A stretch of 64,000 bases of DNA from positions 97,391 to 161,390 of the forward strand of contig CAZPMH010000002.1 in assembly GCA_964587815.1 (NCBI GenBank), written 5' to 3'. The DNA is from UBA1672 sp964587815. GTDB taxonomy: Bacteria; Pseudomonadota; Alphaproteobacteria; Micavibrionales; Micavibrionaceae. The position numbers and the translations under genes were made by a program. Positions 17,289 through 26,764 of this stretch are shown piece after piece. How positions within the stretch are numbered: the stretch's first letter is position 1; the number at the start of each line of letters is the position of its first letter. The notes below the pieces were generated by a model. The model was not told the origin of the DNA. It saw only the letters and a program-made list of their open reading frames with translations, and made no database searches.

Positions 17289-18371
17289 TTAATAAACCCC
17301 AACGTTTCGATATATTTTCAACAGGGATTTTCCGACTTCATACTCTGCGCGCAAGGCTGCTGTTTTCGTTTTGTAGATGTCGCGGATGTTATTCGCATTC
17401 AGATTATTCTTATAAACCTGATGCGCTTCGTTGGCAGCGTTTTGCAAAACAGCCTTTTGCCCTTGGAGGTGGTTGAAGGCGATTAGTTCCTTCTCTGTTT
17501 TTGCCAGTTGAGACTTTACAGTTTTTTCGAATTCCTCAAATGCGAGCATATTGGCGTATTCAGCTTTCAACCCATTCGTCTTTAAGTTTCGGGAGGCCGA
17601 GCTGGTATTGACGTTCCACAGGCTTTGGCTGTTCGTAAATGCGGAATCGCCTATGCCGAAGAACTCATTGATCGACATGTCAGGGAAGATTGCATTTGTT
17701 TTTTGAAGAGATGCCGTGCCTGCGGTTTTACGGTGAAATTCTGCCTGTGCTTGTTTTACTTCAGGCGCAAACAGTATGTTTTGCGCATCGGCGGCGAGCA
17801 GTGGTGTGATATCAGCGGTAGGCATCGGTTTTTTCACCTTCAGTATTTGATCAACATATTCAGGTAAGAGACTGGAATATTTTGTCAAATTACTTCTGAT
17901 GGTAACTTGTTTTTTCTCGTAATCGCGTAGTGTTGTTTCAAGTATTGTGCGCTCTTGCTCAAGGCTCGTAAAATCTTGTTTTTCGCTTTTTCTGCTCCAG
18001 TCACCGTCTGCTTTTTCGATAATATATTCAATATCTTGACGGTACCTCTTAAGCAAGGCTTCCTGGTTTTGGATATATCGGTATTCCAAATATTCGTTTG
18101 CAATTTTATGTACCAGTTCCAGCTTAGGATCACCGTAAGAACTTGATGTTTTAAAATCAGTATTCAGGTTGAGCGCAGACGTTATGAGGTTGTCGAGCAC
18201 GTTATCGCCAAAAAAGCTCCACCATGCATTTAACGTTGTTTCAGGCGTTGTAAACTTTAAGGGCGATACCGCTTGAAGCTTTGCAGGCGGCGCTGTCGTT
18301 TGTGGATTACAGGCCACAAGCGTCAGAATTGCCAGACAGTACGCAGCAGATACGGGAGAACGCCTTAACAT
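17289..18371 (-). CDS. Shortened TolC/NodT-like outer-membrane lipoprotein
   Basis: A lipoprotein signal (lipobox LVAC) opens the 360-residue product when read from the ATG at 18371. The N-terminal part (NAWWSFFGDNVLDNLITSALNLNTDF) matches the start of NodT-type outer-membrane efflux proteins, and the C-terminus (VGKSLLKIYRNVG) matches their end. The middle is about 100 residues shorter than normal and poorly conserved. It lies divergently next to the intact NodT gene at 18584, so it may be a decayed or remodelled paralogue. The reading frame is intact with a good signal peptide, so it is probably still expressed. Whether it can form a channel is doubtful. Confidence 0.65.
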   Translation of the reverse strand: MLRRSPVSAAYCLAILTLVACNPQTTAPPAKLQAVSPLKFTTPETTLNAWWSFFGDNVLDNLITSALNLNTDFKTSSSYGDPKLELVHKIANEYLEYRYIQNQEALLKRYRQDIEYIIEKADGDWSRKSEKQDFTSLEQERTILETTLRDYEKKQVTIRSNLTKYSSLLPEYVDQILKVKKPMPTADITPLLAADAQNILFAPEVKQAQAEFHRKTAGTASLQKTNAIFPDMSINEFFGIGDSAFTNSQSLWNVNTSSASRNLKTNGLKAEYANMLAFEEFEKTVKSQLAKTEKELIAFNHLQGQKAVLQNAANEAHQVYKNNLNANNIRDIYKTKTAALRAEYEVGKSLLKIYRNVGVY

Positions 18372-18583
18372 AAGAATATTTCCGATATGAATTATGTTCA
18401 ATACGATAAAGAAAAGACCTAAAACTTCAATGATATGATTGGTTTTTGACCTTTATTTATGTGTATAGTCATATCGTATTCGTAACCGTTGCGATGACAG
18501 AATTGTATGTTCGTCGCGATAAACAGGTTATGTGCTTTGCGTGTTATATGAGATACTCATGTGTATAAGGCCCTGAAGTTTTT
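18372..18583. promoter_or_regulatory. Divergent promoter region of two outer-membrane efflux genes
   Basis: This 212-base AT-rich region serves the shortened NodT paralogue (left) and the RND efflux operon (right). It contains an inverted repeat, GATATGA (18432-18438) and TCATATC (18469-18475), with a TTGACC between the arms. This could be an operator, but no regulator gene is adjacent. Confidence 0.4.
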
Positions 18584-19999
18584 ATGTTTTTAAGCCGTAA
18601 TGGATTTGCCGCGCTCTTTACCCTGCTTTTTTTGGCGGGTTGTACGCATAAGAACGTTTTTAACCCGAATGGCGGTTACGACCTCAATCAAGCGTTTAAG
18701 CATGATATTGAACAGGCTGACGCGGCCTCCCAAGGACAGTGGTGGACGGTTTATAAAGATGAGACATTAAATGCGCTTATCGAGACGGCTTTTGATACCA
18801 ATCCGAATTTATCACAGATCAGGGCGCGGCTTGATCAGGCAACCGCCATAAGTGTTCAAAATCGCGCGCCCCTCTTCCCGACCGTTACGCTGGATGGATC
18901 GAGGTCCAGAACCACAAGAGGTAGCGGCCAAGCCCTTGGGTTTTTTGTTACGGGTTCAGAATTTGCACTTCAAGGCGCGGCGAGTTACGAGCTGGATATT
19001 TGGGGTGGAAACACCGCTTCTTTTAACTCAAGCAAGGCGTCGGAAGCTGCCGCGCAGGAAGATATTTATACGTCTAAAATTACGCTTAGCGCATCTATTG
19101 TTGAAGCTTGGCTGACGATTTTATCGCTGCATGCGCAGGAAAATCTTATACGATCACAAATTGACACAAACAAGACGATTTTGTCGTTGCAAGAACGCCG
19201 TTTTGAGCTTGGCGGTGCGACAGCCTTGGATATTTTACAACAGGAAGAACAGCTTGCACTCTCACAAGCCTCTCTGCCTGATATTGTTTCGGCCAAAGAA
19301 CAGGCATTGAACAATCTGATTGTTTTGATTGGCCAAGATGCGCGTTCGGACCTCTCTTTCGAGGATACAGATTTTCCCGCACCGCTTCCTATTCCTGATG
19401 CGGGGCTGCCCTCTGATTTGTTGGTTAACAGGCCGGATGTTCGCTCTGCCTGGTTGCGTTTGATATCGGCAGATTGGGCCGTTAATGCCGCCTATGCTGA
19501 CCGGTTGCCGAGTTTTAATTTGTCATCCGTGTTATCCGCGCGTCAAAGATCATTGGACGGTATTTTTGAAGCATGGCTGCTCGATCTTGCCGCTAGTGTG
19601 AGCCTGCCGTTAATTGATGGCGGCTTGAGGCGCGGCGCGGTTCAACAGGCTCTTGGGTTCACCGAGGAACAATATCACGCCTATCGTGAGACTGTTTTGG
19701 GCGCGGTGATTGATGTTGAAAATGCACTTGTCGCCAACACCTATCAAGATGAAAGATTGCGCGCTGTGGAAAGTCAGCTAAACACGTCGCGACAGACGTT
19801 AGAACGGGCGCAATCGAGCTATGCCAATGGCAGCGCGACGTATCTGAATGTCTTGACGAGTTTGAATAATGTGCAAGCGTTGGAACAGTTATTGCAACAA
19901 GAACGCCTAACACAAAGCTTGGAACGCGTTGCGCTCTATCGTGCGCTTGGCGGTCGTGCGTGGGCCAAGGATGATGAGGTTAAACGTGATGCAGAGTAA
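18584..19999 (+). CDS. Outer-membrane efflux lipoprotein, NodT family
   Basis: TolC-fold outer-membrane channel of an RND efflux pump, 471 residues. A lipoprotein signal with lipobox LAGC (Cys near residue 20) leads into the two-fold repeated outer-membrane efflux domain. The GQWWTVYKDETLNALIETAFDTNPNL opening and the LLVNRPDVRSAWLRL segment are characteristic. It is the first gene of a three-gene operon with the adaptor (23 bases downstream) and the permease. The trimer would span the outer membrane and periplasm and dock onto the adaptor. Confidence 0.93.
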   Translation: MFLSRNGFAALFTLLFLAGCTHKNVFNPNGGYDLNQAFKHDIEQADAASQGQWWTVYKDETLNALIETAFDTNPNLSQIRARLDQATAISVQNRAPLFPTVTLDGSRSRTTRGSGQALGFFVTGSEFALQGAASYELDIWGGNTASFNSSKASEAAAQEDIYTSKITLSASIVEAWLTILSLHAQENLIRSQIDTNKTILSLQERRFELGGATALDILQQEEQLALSQASLPDIVSAKEQALNNLIVLIGQDARSDLSFEDTDFPAPLPIPDAGLPSDLLVNRPDVRSAWLRLISADWAVNAAYADRLPSFNLSSVLSARQRSLDGIFEAWLLDLAASVSLPLIDGGLRRGAVQQALGFTEEQYHAYRETVLGAVIDVENALVANTYQDERLRAVESQLNTSRQTLERAQSSYANGSATYLNVLTSLNNVQALEQLLQQERLTQSLERVALYRALGGRAWAKDDEVKRDAE

Positions 20000-20022
20000 A
20001 GAAAAGAAAACGGATTTTTAAT

Positions 20023-21276
20023 ATGCATGATCAGGACACAATAGAGGAAGAAGTAAAAGTCTCTTTTATGGGGCGTGCAATTATCTCCGTTGCGATTTTA
20101 CTGGCAGCAGGTGCTTTTGCATTTTACTTCGTCAGTAAGCCCGCAAAGACCGAAAACGACAAAAAGGAAGATGTTTACGTCGTACGCGTTGATACCGTTC
20201 CGGTTGAGCTCAGCCGCCATGCCTTTGTTATTGAAGCACTCGGGCAGGTTCGTGCAGCTGAGGATATTGAATTGAGAGCGCGCGTGTCGGGGGAAATTAT
20301 TGCCACATCTGCTAATTTTGTACCCGGCGGTTTTTTCGAAGCCGGTGATGAAATTTTGAAGATCGACCCGGCTGACTATGCGCTGGATGTCCAGATGAGC
20401 AAGGCAGCGCTCGCGCAGGCAAAAGCAACGTTAGAGGTTGAAAAGGGCCAACAGGAAATTGCACGGGACGAATTATCCTTGCTTCAAGACACGATGGGAA
20501 AAAAGTTGCGCAGCACAGACCTCGCATTGCGTAAGCCGCAAATGGAACAGGCGCAGGCTTCTGTGGATTCTGCGAAGGCACAATTAGAGATGTCTCAGTT
20601 GAATTTATCACGAACAACCATAACAGCCCCTTTTAACGCGCTGTTGGTTGAACGGATGAAAAAAATCGGCGATGTTGTTTCTGCTCAGGATGTTATTGCA
20701 AGTTTGGCCAGTACGGATGCGTATTGGATAGAATTGGAAGTGCCCGTCAATCATTTACAATGGATTAGATTTGCAGATGAAAACCAGAACGGTTCGGCCG
20801 CTACAGTCGAGCTGGCAGCAGGCATGGGAACGCGTGAAGCATATGTGCGCAATATGGTCGGTCGTGTGGATGCGCAGAGCCGACTGGCGCAAATTATTGT
20901 AGAAGTTCCAGATCCATTGCTTCGAAACAGCACCAAGCAAACAGCATCAGGCAAGTTGATTTTAGATGATTATGTGCGTGTCACAATACAAGGTGGAACA
21001 GGAGAACAGTTAACCGCCCGTATTGAGCAACGCCATCTTCGCGACGGCAATACGGTTTGGCTAAAACGTGATGACGCGCTTGTTATTCAACCTGTGCGCA
21101 TTGTTTATCAGGATCGTAAATACGCTTATGTTTCAGATGGTTTACGTGATGGAGATTTGTTGATTACATCAGGGATCACTACCCCTGTTGACGGTATGGC
21201 GGTTTCATCACGCACAACGGACAAAGCTGCCGCGGATGATGCGAAAGATACCGTACAGAAACAGGATGCCCCTTAG
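20023..21276 (+). CDS. RND efflux periplasmic adaptor (membrane fusion protein)
   Basis: HlyD/AcrA-type adaptor of 417 residues. It has a short cytoplasmic N-terminus, one membrane anchor (about residues 17-36) rather than a lipobox, a lipoyl-like half (ELRARVSGEI), an alpha-hairpin coiled coil (about 125-200), the second lipoyl half (LSRTTITAPFNALL) and beta-barrel domains. It bridges the inner-membrane permease and the outer-membrane channel. Only two bases separate it from the permease gene. The substrate of the pump cannot be read from the sequence. Confidence 0.93.
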   Translation: MHDQDTIEEEVKVSFMGRAIISVAILLAAGAFAFYFVSKPAKTENDKKEDVYVVRVDTVPVELSRHAFVIEALGQVRAAEDIELRARVSGEIIATSANFVPGGFFEAGDEILKIDPADYALDVQMSKAALAQAKATLEVEKGQQEIARDELSLLQDTMGKKLRSTDLALRKPQMEQAQASVDSAKAQLEMSQLNLSRTTITAPFNALLVERMKKIGDVVSAQDVIASLASTDAYWIELEVPVNHLQWIRFADENQNGSAATVELAAGMGTREAYVRNMVGRVDAQSRLAQIIVEVPDPLLRNSTKQTASGKLILDDYVRVTIQGGTGEQLTARIEQRHLRDGNTVWLKRDDALVIQPVRIVYQDRKYAYVSDGLRDGDLLITSGITTPVDGMAVSSRTTDKAAADDAKDTVQKQDAP

Positions 21277-21278
21277 CC

Positions 21279-24200
21279 ATGGCGCACTTTGATAAAAGCG
21301 AATTAGACGAGATTTCGCCGGGGCCGATTGCTTGGATGGCGGCGCATCCCGTTGCGGCCAATTTATTGATGGTGATCTGCCTTATCGGGGGGTTCCTGAT
21401 TTTAAGCCAGAGCAAGCAGGAGGTTTTTCCTGAATTCAGTTTAGATATTGTAACCACGACAATGAGCTACCCCGGGGCGAGCCCTGAGGAAGTTGAACAG
21501 GGTATTTTGCTTTCGATTGAAGATGCGATCAAAGATGTGGAGGGGATTAGCGATATTACCTCTAAAGCCTTTGAAGGATACGGTCACGTCATCGCCGAGA
21601 TTGATGATGAGGATGAGGCGATACGGGTGGCGCAAGATGTGAAAACCGCTGTTGATCAGATTACCACCTTTCCGGTTGATGCGGAAAACCTGACTGTGAA
21701 TTTACAAAAAAACCAAGAAATCGTTATGAAACTGGTTTTGTACGGCAGCGTCAGCGAGGGGGTTTTGCGGGATACGGCAGAAACGGTGCGCACCCGCCTT
21801 GAGCAGCACGATGATATTAGCTTAGTTAATTTCACCAACGTTAAAAATTACGAAATCCATATTGAGGTGCGTCAAGATGATTTACGTCGATACGGTTTAA
21901 GCGTTCAGGATGTGGCCAATGCGGTGTCGCTCACCTCGCTCGAAATCGGGGGTGGTTCCTTAAAAACGCCGAGCGGTGAAATCCTTGTGCGCTTGACTGA
22001 ACGGCGCGATTATGGGCAAGAATTCGGTGATATTCCAATTATTCGCTCAGAGAGCGGTAGCACGGTTTATTTACGTGATATTGCCTCCATCAAAGATGGG
22101 TTTCAGGATATCAACAAATCTGAGCGCTTTAACGGTAAGCAAGCGATTGAGTTACAAATTGCGGCAACGGGCCAGCAAACGCCGATCTCTATTTCCACGG
22201 CGACAAAGCAGGTGATTGAAGATTTAAAGGCTGAACTTCCGGGAGATTTATCTTTGGTCGTAACAGAAGACAGATCCGTAGTTTTCGAACAGCGCGCGTC
22301 CCTTCTTATTCGTAACGGGCTGTTCGGGCTGTTTCTTGTGGTTATTTTTCTGGCCTTGTTTTTAGATGTACGCCTTGCCTTTTGGGTGAGTATGGGTATT
22401 CCGATTTCCTATATGGGTGCGTTTTTGCTTCTGCCTGCTGCGGATTATTTTTCCATTAACATGATATCGATGTTTGCCTTCATCATTGCGCTTGGCATCG
22501 TCGTGGATGATGCGGTTGTTGTCGGCGAGAATATCTTTCACAAACGCGAGCAAGGTATGAAACCGTTGCAGGCCAGTGTGACCGGCGCGCGTGAGATGGC
22601 TTTGCCCGTGACGGTGAGTGTTTTGACCAACATTGTTGCATTCTTACCGATGTTATTTATGCCCGGGTTTATGGGCAAAATATTTGCGATTATTCCTGTC
22701 ATTGTGATTTCAACGTTTATTTTATCGTTGGTTGAGAGTTTGTTTATCCTGCCTGCGCATTTGACGTTCAAGCAATCTAAAACCATTAAAAACAAGCCGT
22801 TGAACAGTGTTATAGCCCTTCAAAAAGGGTTTAATAAACGGTTCAAGATATTTGTTGAAAGTTATTATTTGCCCTTTATTAAGCGTGCGGTTTTCGTTCG
22901 CTACATCTCGCTTTCGGTGTTTTTGTTCATTCTGATAGCGATGGGTAGTTTTGTTGTCGGCGGGCATCTGGGTATTCAGCTGTTCCCGCGTGTTGAGTCT
23001 GATTCTTCTTATGCGCGTGCGGTTCTTCCCGTTGGTGCCCCCGAAGATGATGTGCGTGCCATGGAAGAACAGATCGTTAAAACAGCCGAAGAGATTATCG
23101 CAGAAAATGGCGGTGATCAGCTGTCTTTCGGGGTATATTCCAGCATCAACGAAAATGAAATTGTTGCCTTCGCTTACCTGACCGAGCCTGATATTCGCCC
23201 GATGTCGACCGCGGCGTTCACGAATAAGTGGCGGGAGAAAAACCCTACTCCGCCGAACGTTGAAACCCTTACTTTTGCTTCAGACTTTGGCGGCCCTGGC
23301 TCAGGCGCGGCTCTGACAGTGGAATTGAGCCATAACGATACGGATATACTGGATCGCGCAGCATTGGAACTGGCGGAAAATTTGAAGACTTTTCCGAATA
23401 CGCAGGATGTTGATGACGGAACGGCACAAGGGAAGAAACAATTCGACTTTACAATGACAGATTTGGGCTATGCGCTTGGCCTGACACCTGCGGATGTCGG
23501 GCGGCAAGTACGGGGCGCTTATTACGGTGCGGAGGCCTTAAAGCAACAGCGTGGACGAAACGAGGTGCGAGTTTTGGTTATGTTGAGCGAGGAAGAGCGA
23601 CGGTCGGCCTACTCCTTTCAAAATATGATGATTAAGGCACCGAACGGAGCGGATGTGATGTTGAGTGACGTCGTACAGGTGAATGAGGGACGCGCCTTCA
23701 CAACGATTAATCGGCGGGACGGGCAACGGGTTACAACCGTGTCCTCTGATGTTTCACCGCCCTCAGATGCAAACTTGGTTATCAATGCGATTACGTCTGA
23801 TATTTTGCCAAAATTGCAGGAAAAATACCCCGCTCTGACTTATTCTTTTGAAGGACAGCAAGCTGAAATGCGTGAAAGCTTAGGCGCGTTGTTTACTGGT
23901 ATGTTCGGTATTTTGTTTGTGATGTATGCGCTGCTTGCAGTGTTGTTTTCCAGCTACAGCCAGCCCTTAATGGTGATGATTGCTATACCGTTTAGTATGG
24001 TTGGCGCAGTGATCGGACATTTTATTATGGGATATTCTATGAGCATTGTTTCAATGTTCGGGATTATTGCGTTGGCGGGGGTTGTGATTAATGATTCTCT
24101 TATTCTGATTGATCTGGCCAATCAAAAGCGCTTCCGTGACGGTTTGGACAGTTTTTCCGCCGTGGTTGAGGCAGCGAGGCAACGGTTCAGGCCAATTATA

Positions 24201-24422
24201 CTGACAACCTTAACCACGTTTGTCGGCCTTGCCCCGATGATGTTTGAGACCTCGCGTCAGGCTAAATTCTTGATACCGATGGCGATTTCTTTAGGCTTTG
24301 GTATCGTCTTTGCGACATTTCTGACGTTGGTTCTTATTCCATCGCTTTATGTGATTAATGAAGATCTTAAGGCCCTGTTGAGACGGTTTAAGCGGGCGTT
24401 TTTTGTGCGTCGTACAGTTTAG
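21279..24422 (+). CDS. RND-family efflux permease
   Basis: Inner-membrane proton-driven antiporter of 1047 residues with the usual 12-helix, two-fold repeated layout: a first helix near residues 25-43, two large periplasmic loops (about 45-340 and 570-865) and helix bundles after each. In helix 4 region the FIIALGIVVDDAVVVGENI motif carries the paired Asp residues of proton relay. The protein is closer to the AcrB/MdtC-like hydrophobe-amphiphile group than to CusA metal pumps, judged by the absence of a methionine-rich pattern. It is the last gene of the operon. Confidence 0.93.
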   Translation: MAHFDKSELDEISPGPIAWMAAHPVAANLLMVICLIGGFLILSQSKQEVFPEFSLDIVTTTMSYPGASPEEVEQGILLSIEDAIKDVEGISDITSKAFEGYGHVIAEIDDEDEAIRVAQDVKTAVDQITTFPVDAENLTVNLQKNQEIVMKLVLYGSVSEGVLRDTAETVRTRLEQHDDISLVNFTNVKNYEIHIEVRQDDLRRYGLSVQDVANAVSLTSLEIGGGSLKTPSGEILVRLTERRDYGQEFGDIPIIRSESGSTVYLRDIASIKDGFQDINKSERFNGKQAIELQIAATGQQTPISISTATKQVIEDLKAELPGDLSLVVTEDRSVVFEQRASLLIRNGLFGLFLVVIFLALFLDVRLAFWVSMGIPISYMGAFLLLPAADYFSINMISMFAFIIALGIVVDDAVVVGENIFHKREQGMKPLQASVTGAREMALPVTVSVLTNIVAFLPMLFMPGFMGKIFAIIPVIVISTFILSLVESLFILPAHLTFKQSKTIKNKPLNSVIALQKGFNKRFKIFVESYYLPFIKRAVFVRYISLSVFLFILIAMGSFVVGGHLGIQLFPRVESDSSYARAVLPVGAPEDDVRAMEEQIVKTAEEIIAENGGDQLSFGVYSSINENEIVAFAYLTEPDIRPMSTAAFTNKWREKNPTPPNVETLTFASDFGGPGSGAALTVELSHNDTDILDRAALELAENLKTFPNTQDVDDGTAQGKKQFDFTMTDLGYALGLTPADVGRQVRGAYYGAEALKQQRGRNEVRVLVMLSEEERRSAYSFQNMMIKAPNGADVMLSDVVQVNEGRAFTTINRRDGQRVTTVSSDVSPPSDANLVINAITSDILPKLQEKYPALTYSFEGQQAEMRESLGALFTGMFGILFVMYALLAVLFSSYSQPLMVMIAIPFSMVGAVIGHFIMGYSMSIVSMFGIIALAGVVINDSLILIDLANQKRFRDGLDSFSAVVEAARQRFRPIILTTLTTFVGLAPMMFETSRQAKFLIPMAISLGFGIVFATFLTLVLIPSLYVINEDLKALLRRFKRAFFVRRTV

Positions 24423-24449
24423 AGTTGGTCGCCTTCCCGCGTTTTCAGG

Positions 24450-26756
24450 TTAGTAGTCAAATTCCCAGAAAATTCCTGCGCCGCCTTGCGCATCTTGTCC
24501 GACTTTGCTTTCGACCTTGATGTTGGGGGTTAATTCGATTTCAACCGTAGCACTCGTTGAGCCCGCCTCGGTGCCACTTTCGATATCGAGATAAACATTA
24601 TCGCTAAGATACGCACCCGCGCCGATCAGGGTATCGCTGCCGCTGGTGTCGACGCGTATATCATCCAGCCCCGTTGCCGATTTTATTGTCGACATCGGGC
24701 TTGCTCCGCCGCTGTTACCGCTTAAGGCCTGCGCAATTTGTGCCGCCTGAAAGGGTGATATTTTGTCCAAGCTGCGGCCGAACAAGACTTTTGCCATGAC
24801 TTCGTCGGCAGGCAGAGGCGGATCGGAGGTGAAGCCGATTTCAGGTTTAACCGCGTTTCCGTCGATATTGATTTTTGCGATAATATCATCCGCCTTGGTT
24901 TCAACGACGATATCCAGAAACGGGCTGGGTGGTACGGGGCCCGAAAAGATAAGCTTACCGCGGCTGACGGAGAAACGTTTGCCGAATTGTTCAAAGCGGC
25001 CTCGGATAATATTCAAGTTACCATTAAAGAGCGGTTTATCCGCAGTTCCTGTAATTTTGAGTTTTCCGCCGAATTCGGCATCTAAACCATAACCCACGAC
25101 AAAAATCTGGTTTTTGGCATTTACAACCAGATCCAGCTTTATGTTTTGTACCTGTTCAGGCGGTTGATTTTCACTATCTGTTTGTTTGACGACATTGAGC
25201 TGCGGCACGCTTGTTTTAACCCGATCAGGCAATGTGATTACGGTTTTTCCAGGCGTTATCGTGCCCGTGACAGCAGCTTTTTGCATGTTTCCTTTTGCCT
25301 TAATATCAGCGCTGATTGTCCCCTTTACAATGTTGCTTTTTACGATATCGAGGTCTTTTGCGAGGGCTGAGAAGTCGAAGGCTTGCTGCGTTATGTCGTA
25401 TGTTCCTGATGCATCGAAACGGCCGTTTTCTTCGTCACTGAATTTCAGGGTTTCAATGGTCAAAAGCTGATCTGTAATATTCGCGGAAAGATCAATATCT
25501 TTTATACCCAGCGCGAAGGCCTTGTTGCGATAAGCGGGAACGTTGACTTTTATGTTGACCTTTTGCCCTTTGATAGATGCGCTGAATGTAGACGGGTCAA
25601 TCACATGTGCCGCTTCGACATATCTGCGATAGGGTTTGAGGCTTTTCAACGTGCCTGAAATATCAGCAGTAACGGCGGAAGATTGCAGGTTGTATTTTGC
25701 CGTTCCCTTGACGTTTAAGTCGGGCAATGTCGCGTTGATGTTGTTGATGTTTATTGTCTCTGCCTTTATGTCGATATTTGCCCCCGCGGTCACGGGCAAA
25801 TTTTGATAGCGTGAATCGGCCTTAATTGTAATCGGTAACTCTTTGGTGTTTTGAGCGGTTACAGAGAGTTTGACCGTATCGAGATCGGGGATCGTGTTGA
25901 TGCGCGCTGTCGCGTTTAGTGTTAGCGATTTTCCTTCCCTGAAATTTAAAACGCCTTGCGCGCCGGCTTCGTAATCGCTGTGTTTTATGTTGATGCTTTC
26001 TATGTTTAGCACGGAAGATAACGCGTCATATTTTATGTCCGCGGCGATGTCAGGCAGAGTTTGGCTTTTTCCTAGAACTTGCAGGTTGGAGTCAATTTTT
26101 CCGTTCTTGAGATCAATGTCTGTGACGTTTTCAAAGGCGAGTGCATTTTCGCTTTCGCCGGTCGATTTCAAAACGAGATTTGAGATTTTTACCTCTATTT
26201 GTGCCGTATCGAAATAGTCATTTTTGAGTGAAATTTCAGGAACGATGACGGGTGCGATCGGTTTTTTCGGTTCCTGCGTTTGCGGCTTTTTTGTTTCAGG
26301 CGTGGGGTAAATTGTGACGCTACCTGCAAGAAAAGAGGCTGCGATATGTTTTTCCAAAAAGGATATTTTTTGGGTGCCTAGGAAAATTTTCTCTGCTGAG
26401 AGTATCAGCTGTTCATTTTGCGTGACGTGTAATTCGGCGATGCGAATTTGTGCGGGAAAGATATAGAAAAGCCCATCAAAATCAACGTCGTACTCTCCTA
26501 CGGCCGCGGCTTGAGCGCCGATCTGTGCTTTTAAGAAATTCTGTCCTGATGCAGTGTTGTTTACCCACCAGATTCCACCCCAGAATATAAGATTAACCAA
26601 AATCATAATAATAGGAATGATGGTTGCAACCCAGAGAAATAGCCTCCAACAGCCGCGCGTGCATTTGCGCACTATGCTTTTTTTCTTCGGCGCGGGCTTC
26701 TGCTCCTCGCCGTCATCCGCTTGTGGCTGTGATGTCTGTTTTTCTTCGTCTGCCAT
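24450..26756 (-). CDS. tamB: TamB-like translocation and assembly module protein
   Basis: Envelope-spanning protein of 768 residues with a cytoplasmic acidic/basic N-terminus, one membrane helix (about residues 38-62) and a long beta-rich periplasmic part built of short repeated strands. The C-terminal TamB domain shows VMAKVLFGRSLDKISPFQAAQIAQAL and the terminal DIRVDTSGSDTLIGAGAYLSDN segment, ending in an aromatic IFWEFDY. TamB lines a route across the periplasm for outer-membrane protein insertion or phospholipid movement. Typical members have 1200-1500 residues, so this copy is unusually short. The gene lies eight bases after tamA on the same strand. Confidence 0.88.
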   Translation of the reverse strand: MADEEKQTSQPQADDGEEQKPAPKKKSIVRKCTRGCWRLFLWVATIIPIIMILVNLIFWGGIWWVNNTASGQNFLKAQIGAQAAAVGEYDVDFDGLFYIFPAQIRIAELHVTQNEQLILSAEKIFLGTQKISFLEKHIAASFLAGSVTIYPTPETKKPQTQEPKKPIAPVIVPEISLKNDYFDTAQIEVKISNLVLKSTGESENALAFENVTDIDLKNGKIDSNLQVLGKSQTLPDIAADIKYDALSSVLNIESINIKHSDYEAGAQGVLNFREGKSLTLNATARINTIPDLDTVKLSVTAQNTKELPITIKADSRYQNLPVTAGANIDIKAETININNINATLPDLNVKGTAKYNLQSSAVTADISGTLKSLKPYRRYVEAAHVIDPSTFSASIKGQKVNIKVNVPAYRNKAFALGIKDIDLSANITDQLLTIETLKFSDEENGRFDASGTYDITQQAFDFSALAKDLDIVKSNIVKGTISADIKAKGNMQKAAVTGTITPGKTVITLPDRVKTSVPQLNVVKQTDSENQPPEQVQNIKLDLVVNAKNQIFVVGYGLDAEFGGKLKITGTADKPLFNGNLNIIRGRFEQFGKRFSVSRGKLIFSGPVPPSPFLDIVVETKADDIIAKINIDGNAVKPEIGFTSDPPLPADEVMAKVLFGRSLDKISPFQAAQIAQALSGNSGGASPMSTIKSATGLDDIRVDTSGSDTLIGAGAYLSDNVYLDIESGTEAGSTSATVEIELTPNIKVESKVGQDAQGGAGIFWEFDY

Positions 26757-26764
26757 TCTGGTTC

